Positions 8,289-17,132 of a stretch of 64,000 nt of DNA are shown here, piece by piece. Both the position numbers and the translations under genes were made by a program. The DNA is from Actinomycetes bacterium (GTDB lineage: Bacteria; Actinomycetota; Actinomycetes; Propionibacteriales; Nocardioidaceae): the NCBI GenBank assembly GCA_023396115.1, contig JAEWXC010000062.1, forward strand, positions 3,003 through 67,002, read 5' to 3'. A model generated the notes under the pieces. The model did not search any database. It had not been told where the DNA came from and was given only the letters and a program-made list of their open reading frames with translations. Each line of letters opens with the position of its first letter. The stretch's first letter is position 1.

Positions 8289-9446
8289 ATGACGCTCTCC
8301 GGACCCACCACACGCGGCCGTGTGCGGCTCCCACGGGAGCTGCACCCGGTCGCGTGGTGGGTCTGGGCGGTCGGCGTCGCCGCCGCCGCGTCGCTGACCA
8401 CCAACCCCTGGTCCCTGGCACTGCTCGCCGCGGTCCTGTGCGTCGTCGTGCTCGCGTGCCGCGGCGACGGCACCTGGGCGCGGGCGTTCCGGCTGTACCT
8501 GTGGCTGGCCGCGATCACCGTGGTCGTCCGGGTGCTGTTCCGGGTGCTGCTGGGCGGCAGCGACGTCGGCCACGTGCTGGTCGACCTGCCCACGGTCCCG
8601 CTGCCCGAGTGGGCCGCCGGGATCCGGCTGCTCGGCCCGGTCACCTCCGAGGCGGTGCTCGCCGGCCTCTACGACGGGATGCAGCTGGCCTGCATCATGC
8701 TGGCCTTCGGTGCCGCCAACGCGCTGGCCAACCCCAAGCGGTTGCTGCGTTCCCTGCCCGCAGCCCTCTACGAGATCGGCACCGCCCTGGTGGTCGCCGT
8801 CTCGGTGCTGCCCCAGCTGGCCGACAGTGCCCGCCGCGTCAAGCACGCCCAGGAGCTGCGCGGGGGAGCCGGGGGACGCATCCGGGGACTGCGCCGACTG
8901 CTGGTCCCGATCCTCGAGGACGCCTTCGAGCGGTCCCTGGCCCTGGCCGCCGGGATGGACGCGCGCGGCTACGGGCGTTCCGGTGACGCGGCGCCCGCCG
9001 AACGACGTCGGACCGGTGCCCTGATGGTGCTGGCCCTGCTGGGCTCGGCCGTGGGGGTCTACGGCTTCCTCGACTCCACCACGCCGCGCTGGCTCGGCCT
9101 GCCGATGCTCACCCTGGGGGCCCTGTCCGCGGTCGCCGGGCTCTCCAGCGCCGGGCGCCGCGTCAGCCGCACCCGCTACCGTCCCGCGACCTGGCAGCCG
9201 GCAGAGTTCCTCGTCGCCGGCAGCGGTCTGGTGGTCGGGGTGGGCATCGGGTGGTGGGCCCACCAGGTGCCCGACCTGGCGCACCCGCTGGTCACCAGCG
9301 CCCCGGTGATCGACCTGGTCGGGCTGCTGGTGCCGTTGGTGGCCCTGCTGCCCTGCCTGGTGGCGCCGCCGGCCCCCACCGTGGCCACCCGCGCCGCGGT
9401 CGCGGCCACCGTCCCCGACCAGACCCCCGAGAAGGCGGCGGCATGA
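8289..9446 (+). CDS. ECF transporter transmembrane (T) component, CbiQ/EcfT family
   Basis: A 385-residue membrane protein with about six to eight hydrophobic segments. It has the conserved coupling motif of EcfT proteins in the form AAGMDARGYGR (about residues 218-228), which contacts the ATPases. The family scaffolds group I/II energy-coupling factor importers. It begins three bases after the upstream stop, and its own stop overlaps the ATPase start (ATGA). With the riboswitch, the substrate is most likely a corrinoid. Confidence 0.88.
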   Translation: MTLSGPTTRGRVRLPRELHPVAWWVWAVGVAAAASLTTNPWSLALLAAVLCVVVLACRGDGTWARAFRLYLWLAAITVVVRVLFRVLLGGSDVGHVLVDLPTVPLPEWAAGIRLLGPVTSEAVLAGLYDGMQLACIMLAFGAANALANPKRLLRSLPAALYEIGTALVVAVSVLPQLADSARRVKHAQELRGGAGGRIRGLRRLLVPILEDAFERSLALAAGMDARGYGRSGDAAPAERRRTGALMVLALLGSAVGVYGFLDSTTPRWLGLPMLTLGALSAVAGLSSAGRRVSRTRYRPATWQPAEFLVAGSGLVVGVGIGWWAHQVPDLAHPLVTSAPVIDLVGLLVPLVALLPCLVAPPAPTVATRAAVAATVPDQTPEKAAA

Positions 9447-11050
9447 TCGAGCTGCGCGACATCCACCTCGCCTACCCCGCTCCCGGAGCGGACGCCGGCC
9501 AGCGGACCGTGCTGGCCGGGGTCGACCTGCACCTGGACGACGGGGAGCTGGTGCTGCTCGCCGGCCCCACCGGGGCGGGCAAGTCCAGCTTGCTCGGCGT
9601 CGTCGCCGGGCTGGTCCCCACCTACTCCGGCGGCACGCTGCGCGGCGACGTGCTGCTCGACGGGGTCTCGGTGATCGACCGCCCGGCCCGCGAGCGCGCC
9701 GGCACGATCGGCTACGTGGGGCAGAACCCGGCCGCGTGGTTCGTCACCGACACCGTCGAGGAGGAGCTCGCCTACGGCATGGAGCAGCTCGGTCTGCCCG
9801 CCGCCACCATGCGCCGCCGGGTCGAGGAGACCCTGGACCTGCTCGGCATCGCCGACCTGCGCCACCGCGACCTGCGCACCCTGTCGGGTGGCCAGCAGCA
9901 GCGGGTGGCGATCGGCTCGGTGCTGACCATGCACCCCCGTCTGCTGGTCCTCGACGAGCCGACCTCGGCGCTGGACCCCACCGCAGCCGAGGAGGTGCTG
10001 GCCACGGTCACCCGGTTGGTGCACGACCTGGGCGTCACGGTGCTGCTGGCCGAGCACCGACTCGAACGCGTCGTGCCGTTCGTGGACCGGATGGTGCTGC
10101 TGCGCCCCGACGGCACGGTGCACGTCGACGAGCCGCAGGTGGTGCTCGCCGACTCGCCGGTCGCGCCCCCGATCGTGGAGCTGGGCCGGCTGGCCGGCTG
10201 GTCTCCGCTGCCGTTGACGGTCCGTGAGGCCCGACGCCGTGCCGGTGCCTGGCGGTCCTCGCTGACCGCTCCGCCTGCGCCACCCGCGCCGACGGGGGCC
10301 GAGGCGCTGCGGGCGCGCGGCGTGGTCGTCGCCCAGGGCGGCACCCCCGTGCTCCGCGGGGTCGACCTCACTCTCCGCCGGGGCACCGTGACCGGCCTGA
10401 TGGGACGCAACGGCGCCGGCAAGTCGACGCTGCTGTGGGCCCTGCAGGGCCGGCTCGGCCGGCTGGCGGGGGAGGTCTCCAGCCAGGGCCGGGACCCACA
10501 CGCCGTCGCCGGTGCCGAGCGCCGCCGGGCCGCCGGCATGGTGCCCCAGACCGCCGCCGACCTGCTCTACCTGGAGACCGTCGCCGCCGAGTGCGCCGCC
10601 GCCGACCAGGACGCCGACGCCCCCGGCCGGTGCTCCGCACTGCTCGAGTCGATGGCCCCGGGCATCGACCCCACCACCCACCCCCGGGACCTCTCCGAGG
10701 GGCAGCGGCTGGCGCTGGCCGTCGCGGTCGTGCTCACCGCCCGCCCGCCGGTGCTGCTGCTCGACGAACCCACCCGGGGGCTGGACTACCCGGCCAAGCA
10801 GGCACTGGGCCGGGCGCTGCGCCAGCTCGCCGACGACGGGCACGCGGTGCTGGTGGCCACCCACGACGTGGAGTTCGTGGCGCAGGTGGCCGACCACGTG
10901 CTGGTGCTGGCCGAGGGCGAGGTCGTCTCCTCCGGACCCACCGCCGCCGTGGTGGCCGAGTCGCCCTCGTTCGCGCCGCAGGTGACCAAGGTGCTCGGAC
11001 CCGGCTGGCTCACCGTCGCGCAGGTCGCCGACGCCGTGGGGGCGACGTGA
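9443..11050 (+). CDS. ECF transporter ATPase, two ABC domains fused
   Basis: A 535-residue fusion of two nucleotide-binding domains. The first has Walker A GPTGAGKS (about 43-50), signature LSGGQQQR and Walker B LLVLDEPTSALD. The second (from about residue 290) has Walker A GRNGAGKS, a degenerate signature LSEGQRLA and Walker B VLLLDEPTRGLD. This corresponds to EcfA and EcfA' joined in one chain. The start ATG 9443 overlaps the stop of the T component; longer in-frame upstream forms lie inside that gene and are rejected. It powers uptake together with the genes on either side. Confidence 0.92.
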   Translation: MIELRDIHLAYPAPGADAGQRTVLAGVDLHLDDGELVLLAGPTGAGKSSLLGVVAGLVPTYSGGTLRGDVLLDGVSVIDRPARERAGTIGYVGQNPAAWFVTDTVEEELAYGMEQLGLPAATMRRRVEETLDLLGIADLRHRDLRTLSGGQQQRVAIGSVLTMHPRLLVLDEPTSALDPTAAEEVLATVTRLVHDLGVTVLLAEHRLERVVPFVDRMVLLRPDGTVHVDEPQVVLADSPVAPPIVELGRLAGWSPLPLTVREARRRAGAWRSSLTAPPAPPAPTGAEALRARGVVVAQGGTPVLRGVDLTLRRGTVTGLMGRNGAGKSTLLWALQGRLGRLAGEVSSQGRDPHAVAGAERRRAAGMVPQTAADLLYLETVAAECAAADQDADAPGRCSALLESMAPGIDPTTHPRDLSEGQRLALAVAVVLTARPPVLLLDEPTRGLDYPAKQALGRALRQLADDGHAVLVATHDVEFVAQVADHVLVLAEGEVVSSGPTAAVVAESPSFAPQVTKVLGPGWLTVAQVADAVGAT

Positions 11051-11895
11051 GCACCGTGAGCGCCACGGGCAACACGGGCAGCACCGGGCGCCGGCCCGGC
11101 GACCCGTCGCTGCGGATCGGCCCCCGCTCGGCCCTGGTCCTGGCGCTGGTCTCGGCCGTGGGCCTGATGATGCTCGGCTGGCCGCTGCTGCTGGACGTGC
11201 CCGACGGTGCCCGGGTGGACCCGCCGTTCCTGTTCCTGGCGCTGCTGCCGCTGCTGATCGTCATGGTGCTGGCCGAGATGACCGAGGGCGGGATGGACGC
11301 CCGGGTGCTGGCCATCCTGGGGCTGCTCTCCGCGGTCAACGGGGTGCTGCGCGGTCTGGGCGCCGGCGTCGCCGGGCTGGAGTTGGTCTTCTTCCTGCTG
11401 ATCCTGGGTGGGCGGGTGCTCGGACCGGCGTTCGGGTTCGTGCTGGGCTGCACCTCGCTGTTCGTCTCGGCGCTGTTCACCGCCGGGGTGGGGCCGTGGC
11501 TGCCGTTCCAGATGCTGGTGGCCGGCTGGGTCGGGATGGGCGCCGGGCTGCTGCCGCGCCGGTTCACCGGCCGCGCCGAGATCGTGGTGCTGGTGGTCTA
11601 CGGCATCGTCGCGGCCTACCTGTACGGGGCGCTGATGAACCTGTGGGGCTGGCCGTTCATGCTCGGCATCGAGGTGCCCGGGCACGAGGCCACCGACCTC
11701 TCGTTCGTCTCCGGGGCCCCGTTCACCGAGAACCTGCACCGGTTCGCGCTGTACACGCTGTTCACCTCCACCGGGGGCTGGGACACCGGCCGCGCGGTCA
11801 CCAACGCCGTCGCGATCGCGCTGCTGGGACCGGCGGTGCTCTCCAGCCTGCGCCGTGCCGCCCGTCGCGCCCGCGTGGAGCGCACCGTCCCCTGA
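11047..11895 (+). CDS. ECF transporter substrate-binding (S) component, probable cobalamin type
   Basis: A 282-residue membrane protein starting at GTG 11047, overlapping the ATPase stop (GTGA). After a polar N-terminus of about 25 residues it has about six hydrophobic helices, and long Gly/Leu-rich stretches as in larger S components. Family and position point to a CbrT-like cobalamin S component. Substrate is inferred from the riboswitch and from the lack of any other vitamin gene nearby, not from a diagnostic motif. It is the last gene of the operon; only 12 bases separate it from the convergent gene. Confidence 0.8.
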   Translation: MSTVSATGNTGSTGRRPGDPSLRIGPRSALVLALVSAVGLMMLGWPLLLDVPDGARVDPPFLFLALLPLLIVMVLAEMTEGGMDARVLAILGLLSAVNGVLRGLGAGVAGLELVFFLLILGGRVLGPAFGFVLGCTSLFVSALFTAGVGPWLPFQMLVAGWVGMGAGLLPRRFTGRAEIVVLVVYGIVAAYLYGALMNLWGWPFMLGIEVPGHEATDLSFVSGAPFTENLHRFALYTLFTSTGGWDTGRAVTNAVAIALLGPAVLSSLRRAARRARVERTVP

Positions 11896-11907
11896 CCCGG
11901 ACCGGGC

Positions 11908-13101
11908 TCAGTCGAACTCGACCCGCAGCACCCGGTCGTCGCGCGGGCCCGGCTCGGCCCGGCCGTCGGTGTTGGAGGTGGTGATCCACAGCGACCCGTC
12001 CGGGGCGGTGGACACCGTACGGATCCGGCCCAGGTCGCCCACGAACCAGTCCCGGGGCGGCTGCACCCCGCCCTTCAGGTCCAGGGCGGTGCCCCACAAC
12101 CGGGTCCCGCGCAGCGCCCCGGACCACAGGACACCGTCCCGGAAGGCCAGACCCGACGGGGAGTTCTCGGCCGGGTTCCACACCGCCGCCGGGGCGGTGA
12201 ACGCCTCGTCGTCACGTCCCTCGTTGCCCTCCATCACCGGCCAGCCGTAGTTGCCGCCGGCGCTGATCAGGTTGAGCTCGTCCCAGGTGGAGTCACCGAA
12301 CTCGGTGGCCCACAGCCGCCCCTCGTCGTCGAAGGCCAGCCCCTGCACGTTGCGGTGCCCCATCGAGTAGACCGGGGAGTCCCACGGGTTGCCGGGCGCC
12401 GGGTCGCCGTCCGGGGTGATCCGCAGGATCTTGCCGGCCAGGGAGTCCCGGTCCTGGGCCAGGTCGGGTTGGGTGGCGTCGCCGGTGGAGACGTAGAGGT
12501 GGCCGTCGGGACCGAAGGCCATCCGCCCGCCGTCGTGCAGGAAGCTGCTCGGGATGCCGGTCAGCACGGGTTCCGGGGCGCTGGTCGCCTCCCCGTCGAA
12601 GCGGACCGTGACCACGCGGTTGTCCTCGCGGGTGGTCAGGTACAGGAACACCTCGGAGTCCTCGTCGAACGTCGGGGACACCGCCACCCCCAACAGCCCC
12701 GACTCGCCACCGGACTCGGCCTCGACGGTGCCCACGACCCGGCTGCGCCAGCGCTCGCCGCGCTCCACCAGGTGCAGGAGGCGACCGGTGTCGCGCTCGG
12801 TGACCAGGGCCGAGCCGTCGGGCAGGAACCCCAGACCCCAGGGGGTGGTCAGTCCGGTGACCACCGGCGTGGTGCCCTGCGGGTCGCCGGAGACCGGGCC
12901 GGGGTCGGTGCTGGGGGTGGAGGTGTCCGGCGGCGGGTCGGTCACGCCCGCGGTCGCGGTGACGGTGGAGCCGGGCGGCTGCTCCTCGTCGCTGCACGCC
13001 GCCAGCGCGGGGGCCAGCAGCACGCTCAGGACCACCGCGGCGACCGTGCGCCGGGGCTCAGGGTTGCGGCGCGGGCGGGATCGGCTGCTCCGGGGCTCCA
13101 T
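11908..13101 (-). CDS. PQQ-dependent glucose/sorbosone dehydrogenase-like lipoprotein
   Basis: A 397-residue protein with a basic N-terminus, a hydrophobic segment and a lipobox (LAAC near residue 35), then a Thr/Pro-rich linker. The rest is a six-bladed beta-propeller of the GSDH type: TTPWGLGFLPDGSALVTERDTGRL, GLLGVAVSPTFDEDSEVFLYLTT, GGRMAFGPDGHLYVSTGD, GKILRITPDGDPAPGNPW, GHRNVQGLAFD and WDELNLISAGGNYGWP. The family oxidises sugars using PQQ outside the cell, but many actinobacterial members have no known substrate. The start overlaps the upstream EamA gene by 44 bases, so the two are probably co-transcribed. Confidence 0.88.
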   Translation of the reverse strand: MEPRSSRSRPRRNPEPRRTVAAVVLSVLLAPALAACSDEEQPPGSTVTATAGVTDPPPDTSTPSTDPGPVSGDPQGTTPVVTGLTTPWGLGFLPDGSALVTERDTGRLLHLVERGERWRSRVVGTVEAESGGESGLLGVAVSPTFDEDSEVFLYLTTREDNRVVTVRFDGEATSAPEPVLTGIPSSFLHDGGRMAFGPDGHLYVSTGDATQPDLAQDRDSLAGKILRITPDGDPAPGNPWDSPVYSMGHRNVQGLAFDDEGRLWATEFGDSTWDELNLISAGGNYGWPVMEGNEGRDDEAFTAPAAVWNPAENSPSGLAFRDGVLWSGALRGTRLWGTALDLKGGVQPPRDWFVGDLGRIRTVSTAPDGSLWITTSNTDGRAEPGPRDDRVLRVEFD

Positions 13102-13978
13102 GGGAGGAGTCTGCCGTACCGGTGTCCGGGCGGCGCCGACCTGCGGTGGCGGTGGCGCCGATGCTGGCCGCCACCACGCACGCCATCGCCAGCCACTGTC
13201 CGGCGCTCAACCGCTCGTCCAGCATCAGCAGCGCCGCCAGGGCGGCCGCGGCCGGTTCCATGCTCATCAGGATCCCGAACGCCGAGGCCGGGATCCGGCG
13301 CAGCGCGACCAGCTCCAGCGCGTAGGGGATCACCGAGCTGAGCACCCCGACCGCGGCGCCCAGCGCCAGCACCCGCGGATCGGTGAGGAACCCGGCGCCG
13401 CCGACCAGGGCGACGGGGGAGACCAGCAGCACCGCCACCGCCGAGGCCGCGGCCAGACCGTCGAGCCCCTCCCAGCGTCGCCCGGTCGCGGCGGAGAGCA
13501 GGATGTAGCCGCCCCACGCGGCACCGGCCAGCAGCGCGAACGCCACGCCGACCGGGTCCAGGTCGGTCTTCTCCCAGCCGAGCAGCAGCACCCCGAGCAG
13601 GGCCAGCCCGGCCCAGACCAGGTCCCGTGCCCGGCGGGAACCCAGGACCGCCACGGCCAGCGGTCCGATGAACTCGATGGTGACCGCCACCCCGAGCGGG
13701 ATCCGGGCGAACGACTGGTAGATCGCCCAGTTCATCAGCCCCAGGCACAGCCCGTAGCCGGCCACCACCCACCAGTCGGTGCGCGAACGGCCGGTGAGCC
13801 GGGGCCGGATCAGCGCCAGCAGCAGCAGGGTCGAGGTGGCCAGCCGCAGCCACACCATGGCCTCGGGGGAGACGGTGTCGAAGAGGCCCTTGGCGATCGC
13901 GGCACCGACCTGGACCGAGGCGATGCTGCCCAGCACCATCGCGACGGCGCCGAGGCGACGGGTGGAGTAAGGGCTCAC
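13058..13978 (-). CDS. EamA/RhtA-type drug/metabolite exporter
   Basis: A 306-residue membrane protein with ten predicted helices in two EamA repeats (about residues 10-140 and 150-280). Stretches such as LGLMNWAIYQSFARIPLGVAVTIEFIGPLAVAV and ELVALRRIPASAFGILMSMEPAAAALAALLMLDERLS are typical of the RhtA threonine/homoserine-exporter branch. It probably exports an amino acid or similar small metabolite. The C-terminus is a polar tail rich in Pro. It is followed by the dehydrogenase-like lipoprotein with overlap. Confidence 0.9.
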   Translation of the reverse strand: MSPYSTRRLGAVAMVLGSIASVQVGAAIAKGLFDTVSPEAMVWLRLATSTLLLLALIRPRLTGRSRTDWWVVAGYGLCLGLMNWAIYQSFARIPLGVAVTIEFIGPLAVAVLGSRRARDLVWAGLALLGVLLLGWEKTDLDPVGVAFALLAGAAWGGYILLSAATGRRWEGLDGLAAASAVAVLLVSPVALVGGAGFLTDPRVLALGAAVGVLSSVIPYALELVALRRIPASAFGILMSMEPAAAALAALLMLDERLSAGQWLAMACVVAASIGATATAGRRRPDTGTADSSHGAPEQPIPPAPQP

Positions 13979-14038
13979 CGGGACATCATCACCGACGCGC
14001 GGCCCAGCGGGGGTGCGGCACGACCGTTCCGGTGCGCA

Positions 14039-14080
14039 GGAGTCGGTGCTCAGGACCCAGTGCTCAGGACCCAGTACTCA
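14039..14080 (-). repeat. three copies of a 14-base tandem repeat beginning at the PadR stop codon
   Basis: On the minus strand the units are TGAGTACTGGGTCC, TGAGCACTGGGTCC and TGAGCACCGACTCC. The first TGA is the stop of the PadR gene. This is the second of four such stop-anchored repeats in the window. Confidence 0.85.
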
Positions 14081-14647
14081 GGAAGGGGTGGCCTCGTCCT
14101 CGGCCAGCCGTTCCAGCAGTTCCAGGGTGATCGCGCGCTCGGCGTCGAAGTGCGACAGCCCCCAGTCCGCGACCAGGGACGGGTAGCGGTACTGGCCGCC
14201 GGGAGCGTCCTCGCCGGCGAGCATCACCCGCACGTCGGCCAGATCGGCGCGGGCCGCGGCCAGGTCGACCAGGTACTGCTCCAGCATCGTGCGCATCGTG
14301 GCCGGGTCGCTGAGGTGGCCCATCACCAGCCGCAGCGCGTAGGGGTGCTTGAAGACCGGGAAGCCGGGCGAGGAGGAGGCCATCCAGTGCTCCAGCAGCT
14401 CGCGGCCGGCGGGCGTGATCCGGTAGCTGGTGCTCCGGTCCTCGTCGCGGCCCTCGATGAGGCCGAGCTCGGCGAGCCGGGCGACCTCGGAGTAGACCTG
14501 CGAGGTGGCCGGCGAGGTCCAGTAGAAGCGCAGCGTCGAGTCCGCCCGCTGCTTGAGCTCGTAGGCGGTCATCTCGGCGTCGTCGAACGTGAACAACGCC
14601 AGCAGGGCGTAGCTCGTGATCGGCAGGGAAACTCGCTTGTCGGCCAT
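14078..14647 (-). CDS. PadR-family transcriptional regulator
   Basis: A 189-residue protein with an N-terminal winged helix of the PadR type (LPITSYALLALFTFDDAEMTAYELKQRADSTLRFYWTSPATSQVYSEVARLAELGLIEG) and a helical C-terminal dimerisation domain. ATG 14647 (MADKRVS) is chosen because the family begins here; an upstream in-frame extension would cross the operator. It is divergent from the DrrAB-type exporter, and a palindrome lies between them. The usual role is repression of the neighbouring efflux genes until a drug-like ligand binds. Confidence 0.9.
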   Translation of the reverse strand: MADKRVSLPITSYALLALFTFDDAEMTAYELKQRADSTLRFYWTSPATSQVYSEVARLAELGLIEGRDEDRSTSYRITPAGRELLEHWMASSSPGFPVFKHPYALRLVMGHLSDPATMRTMLEQYLVDLAAARADLADVRVMLAGEDAPGGQYRYPSLVADWGLSHFDAERAITLELLERLAEDEATPS

Positions 14648-14664
14648 CGCCACCCAGCGTAGTG

Positions 14665-14677
14665 TTCCTATTAGGAA
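14665..14677. promoter_or_regulatory. palindromic operator between PadR and the ABC exporter
   Basis: TTCCTA-T-TAGGAA is a perfect inverted repeat in an otherwise GC-rich gap, 18 bases before the PadR start and 21 before the exporter ATPase start. It is well placed to control both. Confidence 0.65.
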
Positions 14678-14697
14678 TAGTCGATGAGGGGACGCGG

Positions 14698-15678
14698 ATG
14701 GAGATCGCGATCGAGGCCGACGGCCTGGTGAAGAAGTTCGGCGACACACTCGCCGTGGACGGAGTGAGTTTCGCGGTGCCCACCGGCAGCGTGCTCGGCC
14801 TGCTCGGCCCGAACGGGGCCGGCAAGACCACCACCGTGCGGATGATGACGACGCTGACCCGTCCGACGGCCGGCACCGCCCGGGTCGCCGGGCACGACGT
14901 GCTCACCGACCCCGGTGCGGTGCGCCGCTCGATGGGGCTGACCGGCCAGTCGGCGACCGTCGACGAGCTGCTGACCGGGCGGGAGAACATCCGGCTGGTC
15001 GGCCAGCTCTACGGCCTGGACGCCCGGACCGTGCAGCGGATCGGTGACGAGCTGCTCGAGCGGTTCAGCCTGACCGACGCCGGAGACCGGGTGGTCAAGA
15101 CCTACTCCGGTGGCATGCGGCGGCGGCTCGACCTGGCCGTCAGCCTGGTGGCCACCCCGCCGGTGCTGTTCCTCGACGAGCCCACCACCGGGCTGGACCC
15201 GCGCAGCCGCACCGAGCTGTGGGAGGTGCTACGGGGTCTGATCGACGACGGCACCACGCTGCTGCTCACCACCCAGTACCTGGAGGAGGCCGACCAGCTG
15301 GCCGACAACATCGTGGTGATCGACCGGGGGACCGTGATCGCCGAGGGGACGCCGCTGGAGCTCAAGGACGCCTCCGGGAAGGCCGCGCTGGTGGTCACCG
15401 TCTCCCGCCCCGACGACCTGGATCGAGGCACGGAGCTGATGAGGGCGGCGGTCCGGGAGGTCCACGTGGACCGCGGCGCGCGCCGGCTCAGCGCCCCGGC
15501 CGAGGGGCTGGGCGACGTGACCCGGATCGCGGCGGTCTTCGAGTCCTCCGGGATCGACCTGGACGACCTCGGTCTGCAACGGCCCAGCCTGGACGACGTC
15601 TTCCTGCACCTGACCGGCCACACCGCCGAGGACGTGGCCACCGGACACGACGAGAACCCGGCGGAGGTCGGCGCATGA
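14698..15678 (+). CDS. ABC transporter ATP-binding protein, daunorubicin-resistance DrrA type
   Basis: A 326-residue protein with Walker A GPNGAGKTT (about residues 38-46), signature YSGGMRRRLDLA and Walker B LFLDEPTTGLDP, plus the C-terminal extension of the DrrA subfamily (DLDDLGLQRPSLDDVFLHLTG). ATG 14698 follows GAGGGGA at normal spacing. It should energise export of a hydrophobic drug or metabolite through the permease encoded next, whose start overlaps its stop. Confidence 0.93.
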   Translation: MEIAIEADGLVKKFGDTLAVDGVSFAVPTGSVLGLLGPNGAGKTTTVRMMTTLTRPTAGTARVAGHDVLTDPGAVRRSMGLTGQSATVDELLTGRENIRLVGQLYGLDARTVQRIGDELLERFSLTDAGDRVVKTYSGGMRRRLDLAVSLVATPPVLFLDEPTTGLDPRSRTELWEVLRGLIDDGTTLLLTTQYLEEADQLADNIVVIDRGTVIAEGTPLELKDASGKAALVVTVSRPDDLDRGTELMRAAVREVHVDRGARRLSAPAEGLGDVTRIAAVFESSGIDLDDLGLQRPSLDDVFLHLTGHTAEDVATGHDENPAEVGA

Positions 15679-16499
15679 GCACCCTGGAACGCCCCGAGAT
15701 CCGGCGCACCACCCTGCTGCAGCAGTCCTGGGCGATCACCCGGCGCAACCTGATCCACATCAAGCGGATGCCCGAGATGCTGCTCGACGTCACCATCCAG
15801 CCGGTGATGTTCGTGCTGCTGTTCGCCTACGTCTTCGGTGGTGCGATCGCGGTCGACGCCCCGGCCGGGTACCGCGAGTGGCTGCTCGGCGGGATCATGG
15901 GCCAGACCGTCGCGTTCGCCTCGTTCATCGTCGCGGTGGGGCTGACCGCCGACATCGACAAGGGCATCGTGGACCGGATGCGCTCGCTGCCGATCCGGCT
16001 CTCGGCCGTGCTGGTCGGGCGCAGCATCTCCAGCCTGATCCACTCCAGCATCGGCATCGTGGTGATGAGCCTGACCGGCCTGATCGTGGGCTGGCGGATC
16101 CGCGGGTCGTTCCTGGACGCGGTGCTGGCCTACGCCCTGCTGCTGCTGTGGGCGTTCGCGATGATCTGGGTGGGCATCCTGGTCGGGTCCAAGATGCGTT
16201 CGGTGGAGGCCGTCAACGGCGTCATGTTCACCACCATGTTCCCGCTGACGTTCCTGTCCAACGCCTTCGCGCCGGCCGAGCGGATGCCCTCGGTGCTGCG
16301 GGTGATCGCGGAGTGGAACCCGATCTCGTCGCTGGTCCAGGCGGTGCGGGAGCTGTGGGGCAACGCGCCGGCGGTGGCCCCGGACGCGGCGCTGCCGTTG
16401 CAGCACCCGGTCCTGGCGACCCTGATCTGGACCATCGGGCTGACCCTGGTGCTGGCACCGCTGGCGCTCAAGGCGTTCGCCGCGCGGACCCAGGACTGA
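15675..16499 (+). CDS. ABC transporter permease, DrrB/ABC-2 type
   Basis: A 274-residue membrane protein with six hydrophobic segments and the ABC-2 signature region (FPLTFLSNAFAPAERMPSVLRVIAEWNPISSLVQAVRELWG). The ATG overlaps the ATPase stop (ATGA). Together with DrrA-like and the divergent PadR gene it forms a small inducible efflux module. Confidence 0.93.
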   Translation: MSTLERPEIRRTTLLQQSWAITRRNLIHIKRMPEMLLDVTIQPVMFVLLFAYVFGGAIAVDAPAGYREWLLGGIMGQTVAFASFIVAVGLTADIDKGIVDRMRSLPIRLSAVLVGRSISSLIHSSIGIVVMSLTGLIVGWRIRGSFLDAVLAYALLLLWAFAMIWVGILVGSKMRSVEAVNGVMFTTMFPLTFLSNAFAPAERMPSVLRVIAEWNPISSLVQAVRELWGNAPAVAPDAALPLQHPVLATLIWTIGLTLVLAPLALKAFAARTQD

Positions 16500-16502
16500 G
16501 TC

Positions 16503-17063
16503 GTGGGACTCCTCACGTTCGGCCTCAACGTCACCCTGGACGGGTGCGTCGACCACCGGGTGGGCATCGCCGACGACGAGACGCACGCCCACTTCACCCG
16601 GCTGATGGAGGAGCACGGCGCGATGCTGTGGGGGCGGGTGACCTACGAGCTGATGGAGGACCACTGGCCGGCGGTCGCCCGCGGCGAGATCGAGGCGCCG
16701 GCGTCGCTGCTGGAGTGGGCGCGCCGGCTGGAGGAGAAACCCAAGTACGTCGTCTCCACCACCCGCAGCGAGTTCCCCTGGACGCACAGCCACCACCTGA
16801 CCGGCGACCTGGCGGCGGCGGTGACCGCGCTCAAGGAGGCCACTCCGGACGGGGTGCTGCTCGGCAGCAACGCGCTGGCCACCACGCTGGACCGGTGGGG
16901 GCTGGTCGACGAGTACCGGTTCCTGGTGCAGCCGGTGGTCGCCGGGCACGGGCCGCGGTTGTGCGGCAGCGGGCTGCCGGACCCGCGCCACCTGGAGCTG
17001 GTCTCCTCCGAGGCGATGGGCAACGGCGTGCTCTCGGTGCACTACCGCCGCCGGACCGGGTGA
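16503..17063 (+). CDS. dihydrofolate-reductase-like (RibD C-terminal) protein
   Basis: A 186-residue protein beginning GLLTFGLNVTLDGCVDH, with GAMLWGRVTYELMEDHW and the nucleotide-site stretch DGVLLGSNALATTLDRWGLVDEYRFLVQPVVAGHG. These mark the RibD C-terminal/DHFR-like superfamily of NAD(P)H reductases. It lacks the deaminase half of RibD, so a riboflavin role is doubtful; many stand-alone members are uncharacterised. It starts at GTG three bases after the permease stop and may be co-transcribed with the exporter. Confidence 0.85.
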   Translation: MGLLTFGLNVTLDGCVDHRVGIADDETHAHFTRLMEEHGAMLWGRVTYELMEDHWPAVARGEIEAPASLLEWARRLEEKPKYVVSTTRSEFPWTHSHHLTGDLAAAVTALKEATPDGVLLGSNALATTLDRWGLVDEYRFLVQPVVAGHGPRLCGSGLPDPRHLELVSSEAMGNGVLSVHYRRRTG

Positions 17064-17132
17064 GGGGACGCAAGGGCCGGCGGTCGGGCAGCGGCCGGGA
17101 ACATCCGCGGTTGGTTGAGAGTTGAACCAGTC

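Noticed and set aside
9251..9442. N-terminal extension of the ECF ATPase
   Set aside because: It lies inside the EcfT gene; ATG 9443 begins the ABC domain with the usual overlap.
11896..11907. Terminator between the S component and dehydrogenase genes
   Set aside because: Only a short CCCGG-A-CCGGG element is present; too weak to call.
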